Under the pieces are notes generated by a model. It had not been told where the DNA came from. It did no database searches and saw only the letters and a program-made list of their open reading frames with translations. A stretch of DNA of 11,727 nucleotides, from assembly GCA_005885325.1 (NCBI GenBank), contig VAYX01000070.1:1-11727 (forward strand), given 5' to 3'. Shown here piece after piece: positions 6,476-11,727 of this stretch. This stretch comes from Actinomycetota bacterium (GTDB lineage: Bacteria > Actinomycetota > UBA4738 > HRBIN12). The translations under genes and the position numbers were made by a program. Within the stretch, counting starts at the first letter, position 1; every line of letters starts with the position of its first letter.

Positions 6476-6559
6476 CTAGTTCTTCCAGGCGGCGCCGGAG
6501 CCCAAGATGAGGGCTGCCAGCCAGCCCAGAGAAACCAGAAGGCGGCGGTACCTCTTCAT
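6476..6559 (-). CDS. 27-aa small membrane-type protein, unknown
   Basis: This short gene encodes 27 residues. A basic start MKRYRR is followed by a continuous hydrophobic segment of about 19 residues (7-25: LLVSLGWLAALILGSGAAW), and it ends KN before TAG. It resembles a single membrane helix with positive-inside N terminus, or an uncleaved signal peptide; no clear signal-peptidase or lipoprotein box is seen. Support that it is real: AAAGGAGG (6576-6569), the full anti-Shine-Dalgarno complement, lies nine bases before ATG 6559, and a perfect hairpin follows the stop. It is divergent from the DUF5317 gene (72 bp between starts) and convergent with larC. A longer in-frame ORF extending upstream runs antisense through DUF5317 and is not needed. 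I recognise no family. It could be a small regulator of a membrane partner, a toxin-like peptide or a leader peptide. Confidence 0.6.
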   Translation of the reverse strand: MKRYRRLLVSLGWLAALILGSGAAWKN

Positions 6560-6568
6560 AAGGCATCG

Positions 6569-6576
6569 CCTCCTTT
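6569..6576 (-). promoter_or_regulatory. Strong ribosome-binding site of the 27-aa gene
   Basis: The minus strand reads AAAGGAGG, nine bases before ATG 6559. This and the DoxX site are the best Shine-Dalgarno matches in the window. It selects the 27-codon frame; the nearer out-of-frame ATG (6567) is only two bases away, too close to be used. Confidence 0.75.
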
Positions 6577-6631
6577 CGCGGTACTCCATAGCTGTATCGG
6601 TCCAAATGCTGTGGGACCTTGAGGGGACAGC

Positions 6632-7195
6632 GTGAGGCTGGCACTGTTTGCATTGGGGGGCGCCATCGCGGTCGGGTTGCTGACGGGCGGGCGGCCGACC
6701 CGCGTCGCCGAGGTCCGGTTCCGATGGCCCATCGCTGGCATCGGGGGGGTGGTCCTCCAGCTGATCCCGGCCACGGGCACGCTCGGGATCGCCCTGCTCC
6801 TGTCGTCCTTCGTGCTGCTGGGTTTGGCGGCGGGGGCGAACGTCCGCCTCCCCGGGTTCCCGCTGATCCTGGCGGGGCTGGCGCTCAACTTCCTGGTGAT
6901 CTCGGTGAACGGCGGTATGCCCGTGACGGCCCATGCGCTGGTCGCCTCGGGACAGCAGGAGACACTGACGGATCTGGTCGAGCACGGAGGGTCGAAGCAT
7001 CATCTGGCGACCGAGGCCGATGACCTCGTCGTGCTCGCGGACGCCATCCCCCTGGGGGCGCCGATCCGCCAGGCCGTGAGCGTCGGCGACCTCCTGGCCT
7101 ACTCCGGCGCCGCATGGTTCCTGGTTCGGGGGATGCACCGTCGAGGTGGGGTAGGCTCAGCCGGAGATCCCCGGATCGTGGAGACGTCGCCCTGA
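6632..7195 (+). CDS. DUF5317 family integral membrane protein
   Basis: A 187-aa protein of unknown function, rich in hydrophobic helices: about residues 3-19, 34-48, 50-69 and 73-91, and a last one at 152-168. The FLVISVNGGMPV segment (87-98) and the later DDLVVLADAIPLG (130-142) match my memory of DUF5317, an actinobacterial membrane family with no known role. A loop with HH and many acidic residues (110-131) separates the last two helices. The start is GTG 6632, preceded by GAGGGGA with suitable spacing (TTGAGGGGACAGC). The stop overlaps the start of the histidine kinase by one base (TGATG at 7193-7197), so the two are probably co-translated and may form a membrane unit. That link is inference. 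Confidence 0.8.
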   Translation: MRLALFALGGAIAVGLLTGGRPTRVAEVRFRWPIAGIGGVVLQLIPATGTLGIALLLSSFVLLGLAAGANVRLPGFPLILAGLALNFLVISVNGGMPVTAHALVASGQQETLTDLVEHGGSKHHLATEADDLVVLADAIPLGAPIRQAVSVGDLLAYSGAAWFLVRGMHRRGGVGSAGDPRIVETSP

Positions 7196-8775
7196 TGGAT
7201 CACGCAACGCCAACCGATGCGGGCGCCGGCACGGTGGTGCTCGGCGAGGCCGAACCTCGAGTCAACAGGGTCTGGACCGCGATCCTCACGCTGCTCGTGG
7301 TCGTCCCCATGCTGGCCTACCTGGTCTGGGTGCTCCCCCGGTACAGCGACGAGCTCTCCTTCAGCCTCCTGTTCTTCATCTTCGCGGTGGCCGTCGTCGA
7401 CCTGATCCCCGTCCCGGCGTGGGGTGGGCTGCAGCTTTCGCTCAGCTTCCCCATCCTGCTCGGGGTGGCGATGATCTATCCCGCGCCGATCGCCGCGTTC
7501 GTGGCGGTGGTCGGCTCCTTCGACCCTCGGGAGTTTCGAAGGGAGATCCCGTTCTTCCGGGCGGTGTGGAACCGATGTCAGGTCGGGCTGTCGTTCCTCG
7601 CCGGCAGCGCCGTCTTCCATCACATGGCGAGCCTCGAGTCTCCGTGGACCCGGGTGGTCCCAGCGATCCTGCTGGCCAGCGTGGTGGCCTACACGGTGAA
7701 CACCGTCTGCGTGGCGCTGTACACCTCGATCTCTCGCCGCATCTCGGTGGGGAGCGTCCTGGCGAAGATGCACGGCACGGCGCCCTACGAGTTCCTCCTG
7801 TCCTATCTGGGGCTCGGGCTGTTCGGCGCCGTCATCGCTCGGTTCTACGTCTCGGAGGGCCTGTGGTCGGTAGCGGTGCTCCTTGCGCCGCTCATCTTCG
7901 CTCGACAGATGTACTTCCGGAGCCGGCTGCTGGCCGACCGGCTGGCCGAGCAGAACCGCATCCTTGCGGATCAGGCCCGCAAGCTCGAAGAGCTGCTGGA
8001 GAAGGAGCACCATCGTGTCGACGAGCTCAGAGAGCTGAACCGGATGAAGGGTGAGTTCGTGGCGGTGGTGTCGCACGAGCTGCGCACCCCGGTCACGGCC
8101 CTGATCGGCTACGCCAAGACCCTGCGGGAGCCCGAGTTCGCGGACGACCCCGTGATGCGCCAGGAATTCCTGGAACGGATGGAGCGGCAGGGCGATCGGC
8201 TCCTGCGGTTGGTGGAGAATCTGCTCACCGCGTCTCGCATCGAGAGTCGGCAGCTTCCCGTCTCGGTCGGCCGGGTGCTCTTCGAGGACCTCGTCACCGA
8301 GGTGGTCGAGGGCCTGGCGGTGGAGAGCGACCGGATCAAGGTGGACGTCCCCTCCGACCTACCGGTGCTCCATACCGATCGCCAGCTCCTCGGGCGCGTC
8401 GTGTCGAACCTGCTCGACAATGCGCTCAAGTACTCGCCGGAGGGCACGCCGTGCGACATCGGGGCCCGGACCGAGGGCGATCACCTGATGTTCTGGGTCC
8501 AGGATCATGGGATCGGCATCTCCGCCGGTCAGCTGTCCCGGATCTTCGAGCGCTTCTACCAGGTGGACTCCTCGAGCACCCGGACCTTCCGAGGCGCCGG
8601 GCTCGGCCTGTCGCTGGTGAAGGACCTCCTCGACCACCTGGGCGGAACCATCGAGGTCCAGAGCTCGCCCGGCCAGGGGAGCAGGTTCACCGTGCTGCTG
8701 CCGTTCCGGACGGCCGATCCGCCGCTCGTCCCCAGGGAGATCCTGGAGGCCGAGGACCTCATCGCTTCGAGCTGA
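7195..8775 (+). CDS. Membrane-bound sensor histidine kinase (orphan)
   Basis: A 526-aa kinase. Its N-terminal half is a multi-helix membrane sensor (hydrophobic segments at about 28-47, 56-72, 83-106, 127-145, 152-176, 198-217 and 222-237). A coiled coil follows (about 240-282), then a HisKA dimerisation domain with phospho-acceptor His294 in VSHELRTPVTALIGY, then a HATPase_c domain. The latter shows the N box VVSNLLDNALKYS (402-414; Asn405, Asn409), the G1 box DHGIG (437-441), the F box FERFYQ (451-456) and the G2 box GAGLGL (467-472). It is complete, so it should autophosphorylate. No response regulator is adjacent, so its partner lies elsewhere. ATG 7195 is chosen because it overlaps the DUF5317 stop; 27 more in-frame codons upstream lie within that gene. 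The sensor part has no extracytoplasmic loop domain, suggesting a signal sensed in the membrane. Confidence 0.94.
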   Translation: MDHATPTDAGAGTVVLGEAEPRVNRVWTAILTLLVVVPMLAYLVWVLPRYSDELSFSLLFFIFAVAVVDLIPVPAWGGLQLSLSFPILLGVAMIYPAPIAAFVAVVGSFDPREFRREIPFFRAVWNRCQVGLSFLAGSAVFHHMASLESPWTRVVPAILLASVVAYTVNTVCVALYTSISRRISVGSVLAKMHGTAPYEFLLSYLGLGLFGAVIARFYVSEGLWSVAVLLAPLIFARQMYFRSRLLADRLAEQNRILADQARKLEELLEKEHHRVDELRELNRMKGEFVAVVSHELRTPVTALIGYAKTLREPEFADDPVMRQEFLERMERQGDRLLRLVENLLTASRIESRQLPVSVGRVLFEDLVTEVVEGLAVESDRIKVDVPSDLPVLHTDRQLLGRVVSNLLDNALKYSPEGTPCDIGARTEGDHLMFWVQDHGIGISAGQLSRIFERFYQVDSSSTRTFRGAGLGLSLVKDLLDHLGGTIEVQSSPGQGSRFTVLLPFRTADPPLVPREILEAEDLIASS

Positions 8776-8790
8776 GCCCTCCCGGCGACC

Positions 8791-9435
8791 TCACTCGGGA
8801 AGCATGCCGAGGGTGTACGAGCATCTCCGGCAGAACACGAACGCCGCCTTTCGCCCTGCGCTCTCTTCCTCGTCGGCAACCGTGATGGTGCGATAGGTGG
8901 CGAACACCGCGAGATCGGCATCGCATCGAGGGCATCGCGGCCCCCGGAGAGAGCCCTCGCCTTCGATCTCCTCCTCACGTGGCGCCGAGGGCGCTTGCCC
9001 CAACTCGCGCAGCCGACGGATGACCGCCTGACGGACCCGGTCGAGATCGCCACCGAGCGTCTGCAGCACCTGCGCGGCGACACCCTCCCCCTCACGTACC
9101 AACCCGAGCAGGAGGTGCTCGGTCCCGATGTAGTTGTGGTTGAGCTGGAGCGCCTCTCGCAACGCGAGCTCCAGGACCTTCTTGGCCCGGGGGGTGAACG
9201 GGATGTGCCCCGTCGGCACGGCGCCGCCCTTGCCGATGATCTGCTCCACCTGTCCCCGAACGGCGTCGAGGCCGATGCCCATCGACGTGAGGGCCTCGGC
9301 CGCGACGCCCTCGCCCTCGTGGATCAGCCCGAGCAGGATGTGCTCGGTCCCGATGTAGTTGTGGTCGAGCATCCTCGCTTCCTCTTGGGCGAGGACGACG
9401 ACCCGGCGAGCCCTGTCCGTGAACCGCTCGAACAC
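8791..9435 (-). CDS. Stand-alone ClpC N-domain protein with C-terminal zinc ribbon
   Basis: A 214-aa protein. The two tandem Clp N repeats (about 1-70 and 76-145, each with NYIGTEH(I/L)LLGL(I/V)xEGEGVAA) closely match the N-terminus of the AAA+ unfoldase ClpC, which begins MFERFTDRARRVVVLAQEEAR. Both ATPase modules of ClpC are absent. Instead an acidic linker (about 150-165) leads to a Cys4 zinc ribbon, CPRC (168-171) and CRRC (202-205), and the protein ends five residues after TLG. It is not a truncated clpC remnant, since the C-terminal domain is intact and in frame. It may act as an adaptor or decoy that presents substrates, or may bind arginine-phosphorylated proteins as ClpC N-domains do; this is inference. 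The start is GTG 9435, 21 bases after the DoxX stop. It converges with the kinase gene, with a 15-bp gap. Confidence 0.88.
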   Translation of the reverse strand: MFERFTDRARRVVVLAQEEARMLDHNYIGTEHILLGLIHEGEGVAAEALTSMGIGLDAVRGQVEQIIGKGGAVPTGHIPFTPRAKKVLELALREALQLNHNYIGTEHLLLGLVREGEGVAAQVLQTLGGDLDRVRQAVIRRLRELGQAPSAPREEEIEGEGSLRGPRCPRCDADLAVFATYRTITVADEEESAGRKAAFVFCRRCSYTLGMLPE

Positions 9436-9441
9436 GCCGCG

Positions 9442-9447
9442 AGCATA
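9442..9447 (-). promoter_or_regulatory. Possible -10 box for a leaderless ClpN-type transcript
   Basis: TATGCT on the minus strand ends six bases before the GTG of the ClpC-N gene, the spacing expected when transcription starts on the start codon. No Shine-Dalgarno is present between the DoxX stop and this GTG, which fits leaderless translation, common in actinobacteria. No strong -35 is seen. The gene may also be read through from doxX. Confidence 0.35.
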
Positions 9448-9456
9448 GGCCCCCGG

Positions 9457-9891
9457 CTAGAAGCTGAACAGCGGACCGGTGATGGCGAACCGAAGGCCGT
9501 CCCCGACCGCGACGAACAGCCCGAACAGGCCGATCGCGGCACCGAGGAACGTGAGGTTCCGGAAGAACAGGATCTGCGTCGTCTGCTTCTGCATCGGGTC
9601 CCCGACCTCCCAGAACCGGTGGAACCACCACGCGGCCGGGATCACGAACGCGGCAACCATGAGCGCACCCACGTCCGGCCAGATCCCGAGGGACATCGAC
9701 AGCGAGGCGACGGTGAGCCAGACGCCCGTGGGCCACCCCGCGATCGCCGGGATGGGGAAGTTCATGGACTTCGCGTAGCCCTCCGCCATCTTGGTCATCC
9801 GGATGTGGAACCCGACCCCCGCCACCGGCCCGAAGTTGATCGAGAACAGGATCCTCCCGATCAGCACGATGATCCCCGCGGCTGTGCTCAT
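9457..9891 (-). CDS. DoxX family membrane protein
   Basis: A 144-aa integral membrane protein. Hydrophobic helices lie at about residues 4-20, 57-72, 74-91 and 108-130, the four-helix layout of DoxX. The start GRILFSINFGPVAGVGFHI is followed by KMAEGYAKSMNFP and GWPTGVW, matching the G-R-x-L-F and A-x-GxP features of the family. DoxX-like proteins have been tied to thiosulfate oxidation and to redox or oxidative-stress complexes; many are of unknown role. ATG 9891 is fixed by AAGGAGG four bases upstream. The open frame continues further upstream, but through the antisense of tRNA-Leu. The ClpC-N gene follows 21 bases after the stop, so the two may share a message. Confidence 0.85.
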   Translation of the reverse strand: MSTAAGIIVLIGRILFSINFGPVAGVGFHIRMTKMAEGYAKSMNFPIPAIAGWPTGVWLTVASLSMSLGIWPDVGALMVAAFVIPAAWWFHRFWEVGDPMQKQTTQILFFRNLTFLGAAIGLFGLFVAVGDGLRFAITGPLFSF

Positions 9892-9895
9892 ACCT

Positions 9896-9902
9896 CCTCC
9901 TT
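9896..9902 (-). promoter_or_regulatory. Ribosome-binding site of the DoxX gene
   Basis: AAGGAGG on the minus strand, followed by AGGT and then ATG 9891. It decides the start of the DoxX gene against a longer open frame that runs across the tRNA-Leu gene. Confidence 0.75.
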
Positions 9903-9965
9903 CGACAGGATGACCTGGGACAACCCCGTCATGGCCCCAGACCTTCCCCCGGTCGAGTGGATCGG

Positions 9966-10050
<85 letters not shown>

Positions 10051-10089
10051 GCGCACGAAAGGCCCAGGTTTGGCCCGGGGTCACGCGGA

Positions 10090-10095
10090 TATAAT
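10090..10095 (+). promoter_or_regulatory. -10 box upstream of fhaA
   Basis: A perfect TATAAT in the 84-bp gap between tRNA-Leu and fhaA, 39 bases before the GTG start. The best -35 candidate is TTTGGC or TTGGCC near 10069-10075, at a short 14-15 bp spacing, so the -35 is weak. It would drive the fhaA-fhaB-pstP operon. Confidence 0.55.
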
Positions 10096-10134
10096 CGGGC
10101 CGATCGCATCTACCTGCGGAAACACCATCACACC

Positions 10135-10833
10135 GTGCCGATCCTCCGTGACTTCGAGCGACGTCTCGGAAGCGTGGTCGAGGGCTTCTTCGCGACCGCG
10201 TTCCGAAGCGGGCTGCAGCCCGTCGAGCTCGCCAAGCGCATCCTTCGCGAGATGGACGCCGGCAAGACCGTGGGGGTCAAGGGAGTGTGGGCCCCGAACC
10301 ATTTCGTGTTCACCCTTTCGCCGGAGGACGCAGAGCGGTTCCAGCAAGCCGAGGGCGCGCTGATCGGCGAGCTCAAGCAGGTCGTCCGTGAGGCGGCGGC
10401 GGAGCGCGGGTGGGGACTGGTCGGTCCCCCGGAGATCGAGTTTCGGACCGACGAGTCCATCGGCAGGGGCCAGTTCGGGTGCGAGGCGACGCTGGTGGAG
10501 GGAGAGCCCGAGCCCGCCCCGGCCCCGTCGGCCAAGGGCGGGGAGGCGGCCATCGTCCTCCTGGAAGACGGCCACGAGGTAAAGACCTACCGCCTCAACA
10601 AGAAGAGCGTGGCCATCGGGCGCCTGCCCGAGTGCGACATCGTGATCTCGGACCCCGGCGCGTCGCGACGGCACGCCACCATCACGCTGGACGACGGCGG
10701 TGAGTACGTGCTCACCGACCTGGGGTCGACGAACGGGACGATCGTGAACGACGAGCCCGTCGGGGAGCACGTGCTGTCCGACGGCGACCGGATCACGATC
10801 GGGAACACCGTCCTCGAGTTCAGGAGGGAGTGA
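10135..10833 (+). CDS. fhaA: FhaA-type protein: DUF3662 domain plus FHA domain
   Basis: A 232-aa cytoplasmic phosphothreonine reader. The N-terminal DUF3662 domain (1-122) has the hallmark start LRDFERRLGSVVEGFFATAFRSGLQPVELAKRILREMD. After a Pro/Ala/Glu linker (123-136) comes a C-terminal FHA domain (137-232) with the binding marks GR (162-163), SxRH (S177, H180) and GSTNG (197-201). In M. tuberculosis FhaA works with PknB and the peptidoglycan flippase MviN; here it lacks the long low-complexity middle of that 527-aa homologue, so it is a compact version. GTG 10135 is chosen by homology of the first residues (VPILRDFERR); the open frame upstream runs through tRNA-Leu antisense. No clear Shine-Dalgarno is visible. 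fhaB starts on the base after the stop. Confidence 0.93.
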   Translation: MPILRDFERRLGSVVEGFFATAFRSGLQPVELAKRILREMDAGKTVGVKGVWAPNHFVFTLSPEDAERFQQAEGALIGELKQVVREAAAERGWGLVGPPEIEFRTDESIGRGQFGCEATLVEGEPEPAPAPSAKGGEAAIVLLEDGHEVKTYRLNKKSVAIGRLPECDIVISDPGASRRHATITLDDGGEYVLTDLGSTNGTIVNDEPVGEHVLSDGDRITIGNTVLEFRRE

Positions 10834-11289
10834 GTGTCGCCGTTCGTCCTCTCGGTGCTGAAGTATTCCCTCTTGGTCTTGTTGTATTTCTTCATCTACC
10901 GCGCCGTGAAGACCGTGGCGGTGGACGTGGCCGGCCGGCGGGCCCCCCGGTCCGCCCCGGCCCGGACCCCCAAATCGAAGCCGGCCCAGCGGGGCAAGCC
11001 CCCGTCGTCCGTGGTCGTGCACGCGCCGGACGGCAAGAAGGTGGGCTCGTTCCGGCTTGCGGATGCGGTGAGCATCGGGAGGAGCGAGCGGAGCACGATC
11101 AAGCTCGATGACTCGTACGTCTCCCAGAGCCACGCGCGCCTGTACGCGCGGGACGGCGCGTGGTTCGTCGAGGACCTCGGGTCCACGAACGGGACGTTCG
11201 TGAACGACCGGCGAGTGGCCTCCCCCGTACAGGTCCGGGCCGGGGATGTCGTCCGCGTGGGCAAGACGGTTCTGGAGCTCCGGCGATGA
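10834..11289 (+). CDS. fhaB: FhaB (FipA)-type membrane-anchored FHA protein
   Basis: A 151-aa protein. One membrane helix at residues 4-22 is followed by a basic, Pro/Ala/Lys-rich linker (23-58) and a C-terminal FHA domain (59-151) with GR (82-83), SxSH (S97, H100) and GSTNG (116-120). FhaB binds phosphothreonine proteins at the membrane and is tied to division and cell-wall growth in mycobacteria. The start is GTG 10834, directly after the fhaA stop TGA; AGGAGGGAG in the end of fhaA (10822-10830) supplies its ribosome site. Its stop overlaps the pstP ATG (ATGA, 11286-11289), so translation is probably coupled through the operon. Confidence 0.93.
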   Translation: MSPFVLSVLKYSLLVLLYFFIYRAVKTVAVDVAGRRAPRSAPARTPKSKPAQRGKPPSSVVVHAPDGKKVGSFRLADAVSIGRSERSTIKLDDSYVSQSHARLYARDGAWFVEDLGSTNGTFVNDRRVASPVQVRAGDVVRVGKTVLELRR

Positions 11290-11727
11290 GGGTCACCGCG
11301 GCAGCCGCAACGGACGTCGGCCTGGTCCGCGAGGGGAACGAGGACTCGTACCTCACCGAGGGCCCCCTGTTCGCCGTGGCCGATGGCATGGGCGGGCACC
11401 GGGGAGGCGAGGTGGCCTCCCAGCTCGCCGTGGAGACGCTGGAGAAGCTGTTCAAGGAGGGCGCCGGCGACCTTCCCGACCAGGTGCAGGAAGCGAACCG
11501 GGTGGTCTTCGAGCGCTCCGTCCTCGATCGGAAGGTCGCCGGCATGGGGACGACCCTCACGGCGGCGCTGGTGGAGGGCGACCGGGTCAGGCTGGCCCAC
11601 GTCGGTGACTCCCGCGCATATCTCCTGCGAGACGGGACGCTTCGGCTGCTGACCGAGGACCACACGCTGGTGCATCGGATGGTCTCCGAAGGGGAGATCT
11701 CCAAGGAGGAGGCCGAGACCCATCCGC
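11286..11727 (+). CDS. pstP: PP2C-family Ser/Thr phosphatase PstP (partial, cut by window end)
   Basis: The first 147 residues of a PPM/PP2C metal-dependent phosphatase. Motifs in order: REGNEDS (15-21, metal Asp20), FAVADGMGGHRGGEVAS (29-45, metal Asp33 and Gly34), GMGTTLTAALV (86-96), LAHVGDSRAYLLRDG (103-117) and LTEDHTLV (122-129). In actinobacteria PstP reverses phosphorylation by PknA/PknB and is encoded after fhaA-fhaB, with rodA, pbpA and pknB beyond. That order predicts the same genes to the right of the window. The start ATG 11286 overlaps the fhaB stop. The 3' part with the remaining metal-binding Asp residues and any membrane anchor is not in the window, so completeness cannot be judged. 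Confidence 0.93.
   Translation, partial: MRVTAAAATDVGLVREGNEDSYLTEGPLFAVADGMGGHRGGEVASQLAVETLEKLFKEGAGDLPDQVQEANRVVFERSVLDRKVAGMGTTLTAALVEGDRVRLAHVGDSRAYLLRDGTLRLLTEDHTLVHRMVSEGEISKEEAETHP

Noticed and set aside
7099..8076. Minus-strand open frame of 325 codons opposite the histidine kinase
   Set aside because: His, Asp, Glu and Arg-rich shadow of the kinase membrane helices; no recognisable fold.
8776..8790. Terminator between the kinase and ClpC-N genes
   Set aside because: The 15-bp gap only allows a five-base TCCCG/CGGGA pairing that extends into ClpC-N; too weak to call.
10081..11133. Minus-strand open frame of 350 codons opposite fhaA and fhaB
   Set aside because: Shadow frame across two clear FHA genes with no motif of its own.

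Overview
The window looks like chromosomal DNA of a high-GC actinobacterium (Actinomycetota). Third codon positions are mostly G or C, and 8 of 13 protein genes start with GTG. The right end carries the fhaA-fhaB-pstP signalling cluster, which in Actinomycetota lies beside cell-division and Ser/Thr kinase genes. The mix of LarB/LarC, bactofilin, DUF4446 and DUF5317 suggests a less-studied deep lineage rather than a classical Streptomyces or Mycobacterium. That lineage placement is inference.

Layout, left to right. Bases 1-112 hold nothing I can support. A tRNA-Ser(UGA) gene lies on the minus strand (113-199). A plus-strand gene follows for a protein made of four tandem PAS domains and no output domain (265-2091). 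It ends tail to tail with serS, the two genes sharing the four bases CTAG at their stops. On the minus strand, DUF4446, bactofilin and serS (4389 down to 2088) form a tightly packed operon. A 78-bp divergent promoter region separates it from larB-larC (4468-6431), which make the nickel-pincer cofactor used by lactate racemase-type enzymes. larC is closed by a perfect 16-bp hairpin. On the other side of that hairpin is a 27-codon minus-strand gene with an ideal ribosome-binding site, encoding a tiny membrane-type peptide.

A plus-strand pair follows: a DUF5317 membrane protein and an orphan membrane histidine kinase (6632-8775). Convergent with these is a minus-strand group: tRNA-Leu(CAG), a DoxX-family membrane protein and a stand-alone ClpC N-domain protein with a C-terminal zinc ribbon (10050 down to 8791). 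The last block is fhaA-fhaB-pstP (10135 to the window end). Its genes abut or overlap, so they are probably co-transcribed and translationally coupled. pstP is cut by the window edge.

Functionally this is mostly housekeeping and signalling: serine decoding (tRNA-Ser and SerRS), cytoskeleton and envelope (bactofilin), nickel cofactor synthesis, and phospho-signalling (histidine kinase, FHA readers, PP2C phosphatase). I see no mobile element, CRISPR array or prophage. The least explained items are the 27-aa gene, a perfect 17-bp palindrome inside the larC interdomain linker, the ATPase-less ClpC-N/zinc-ribbon protein and the output-less four-PAS protein.
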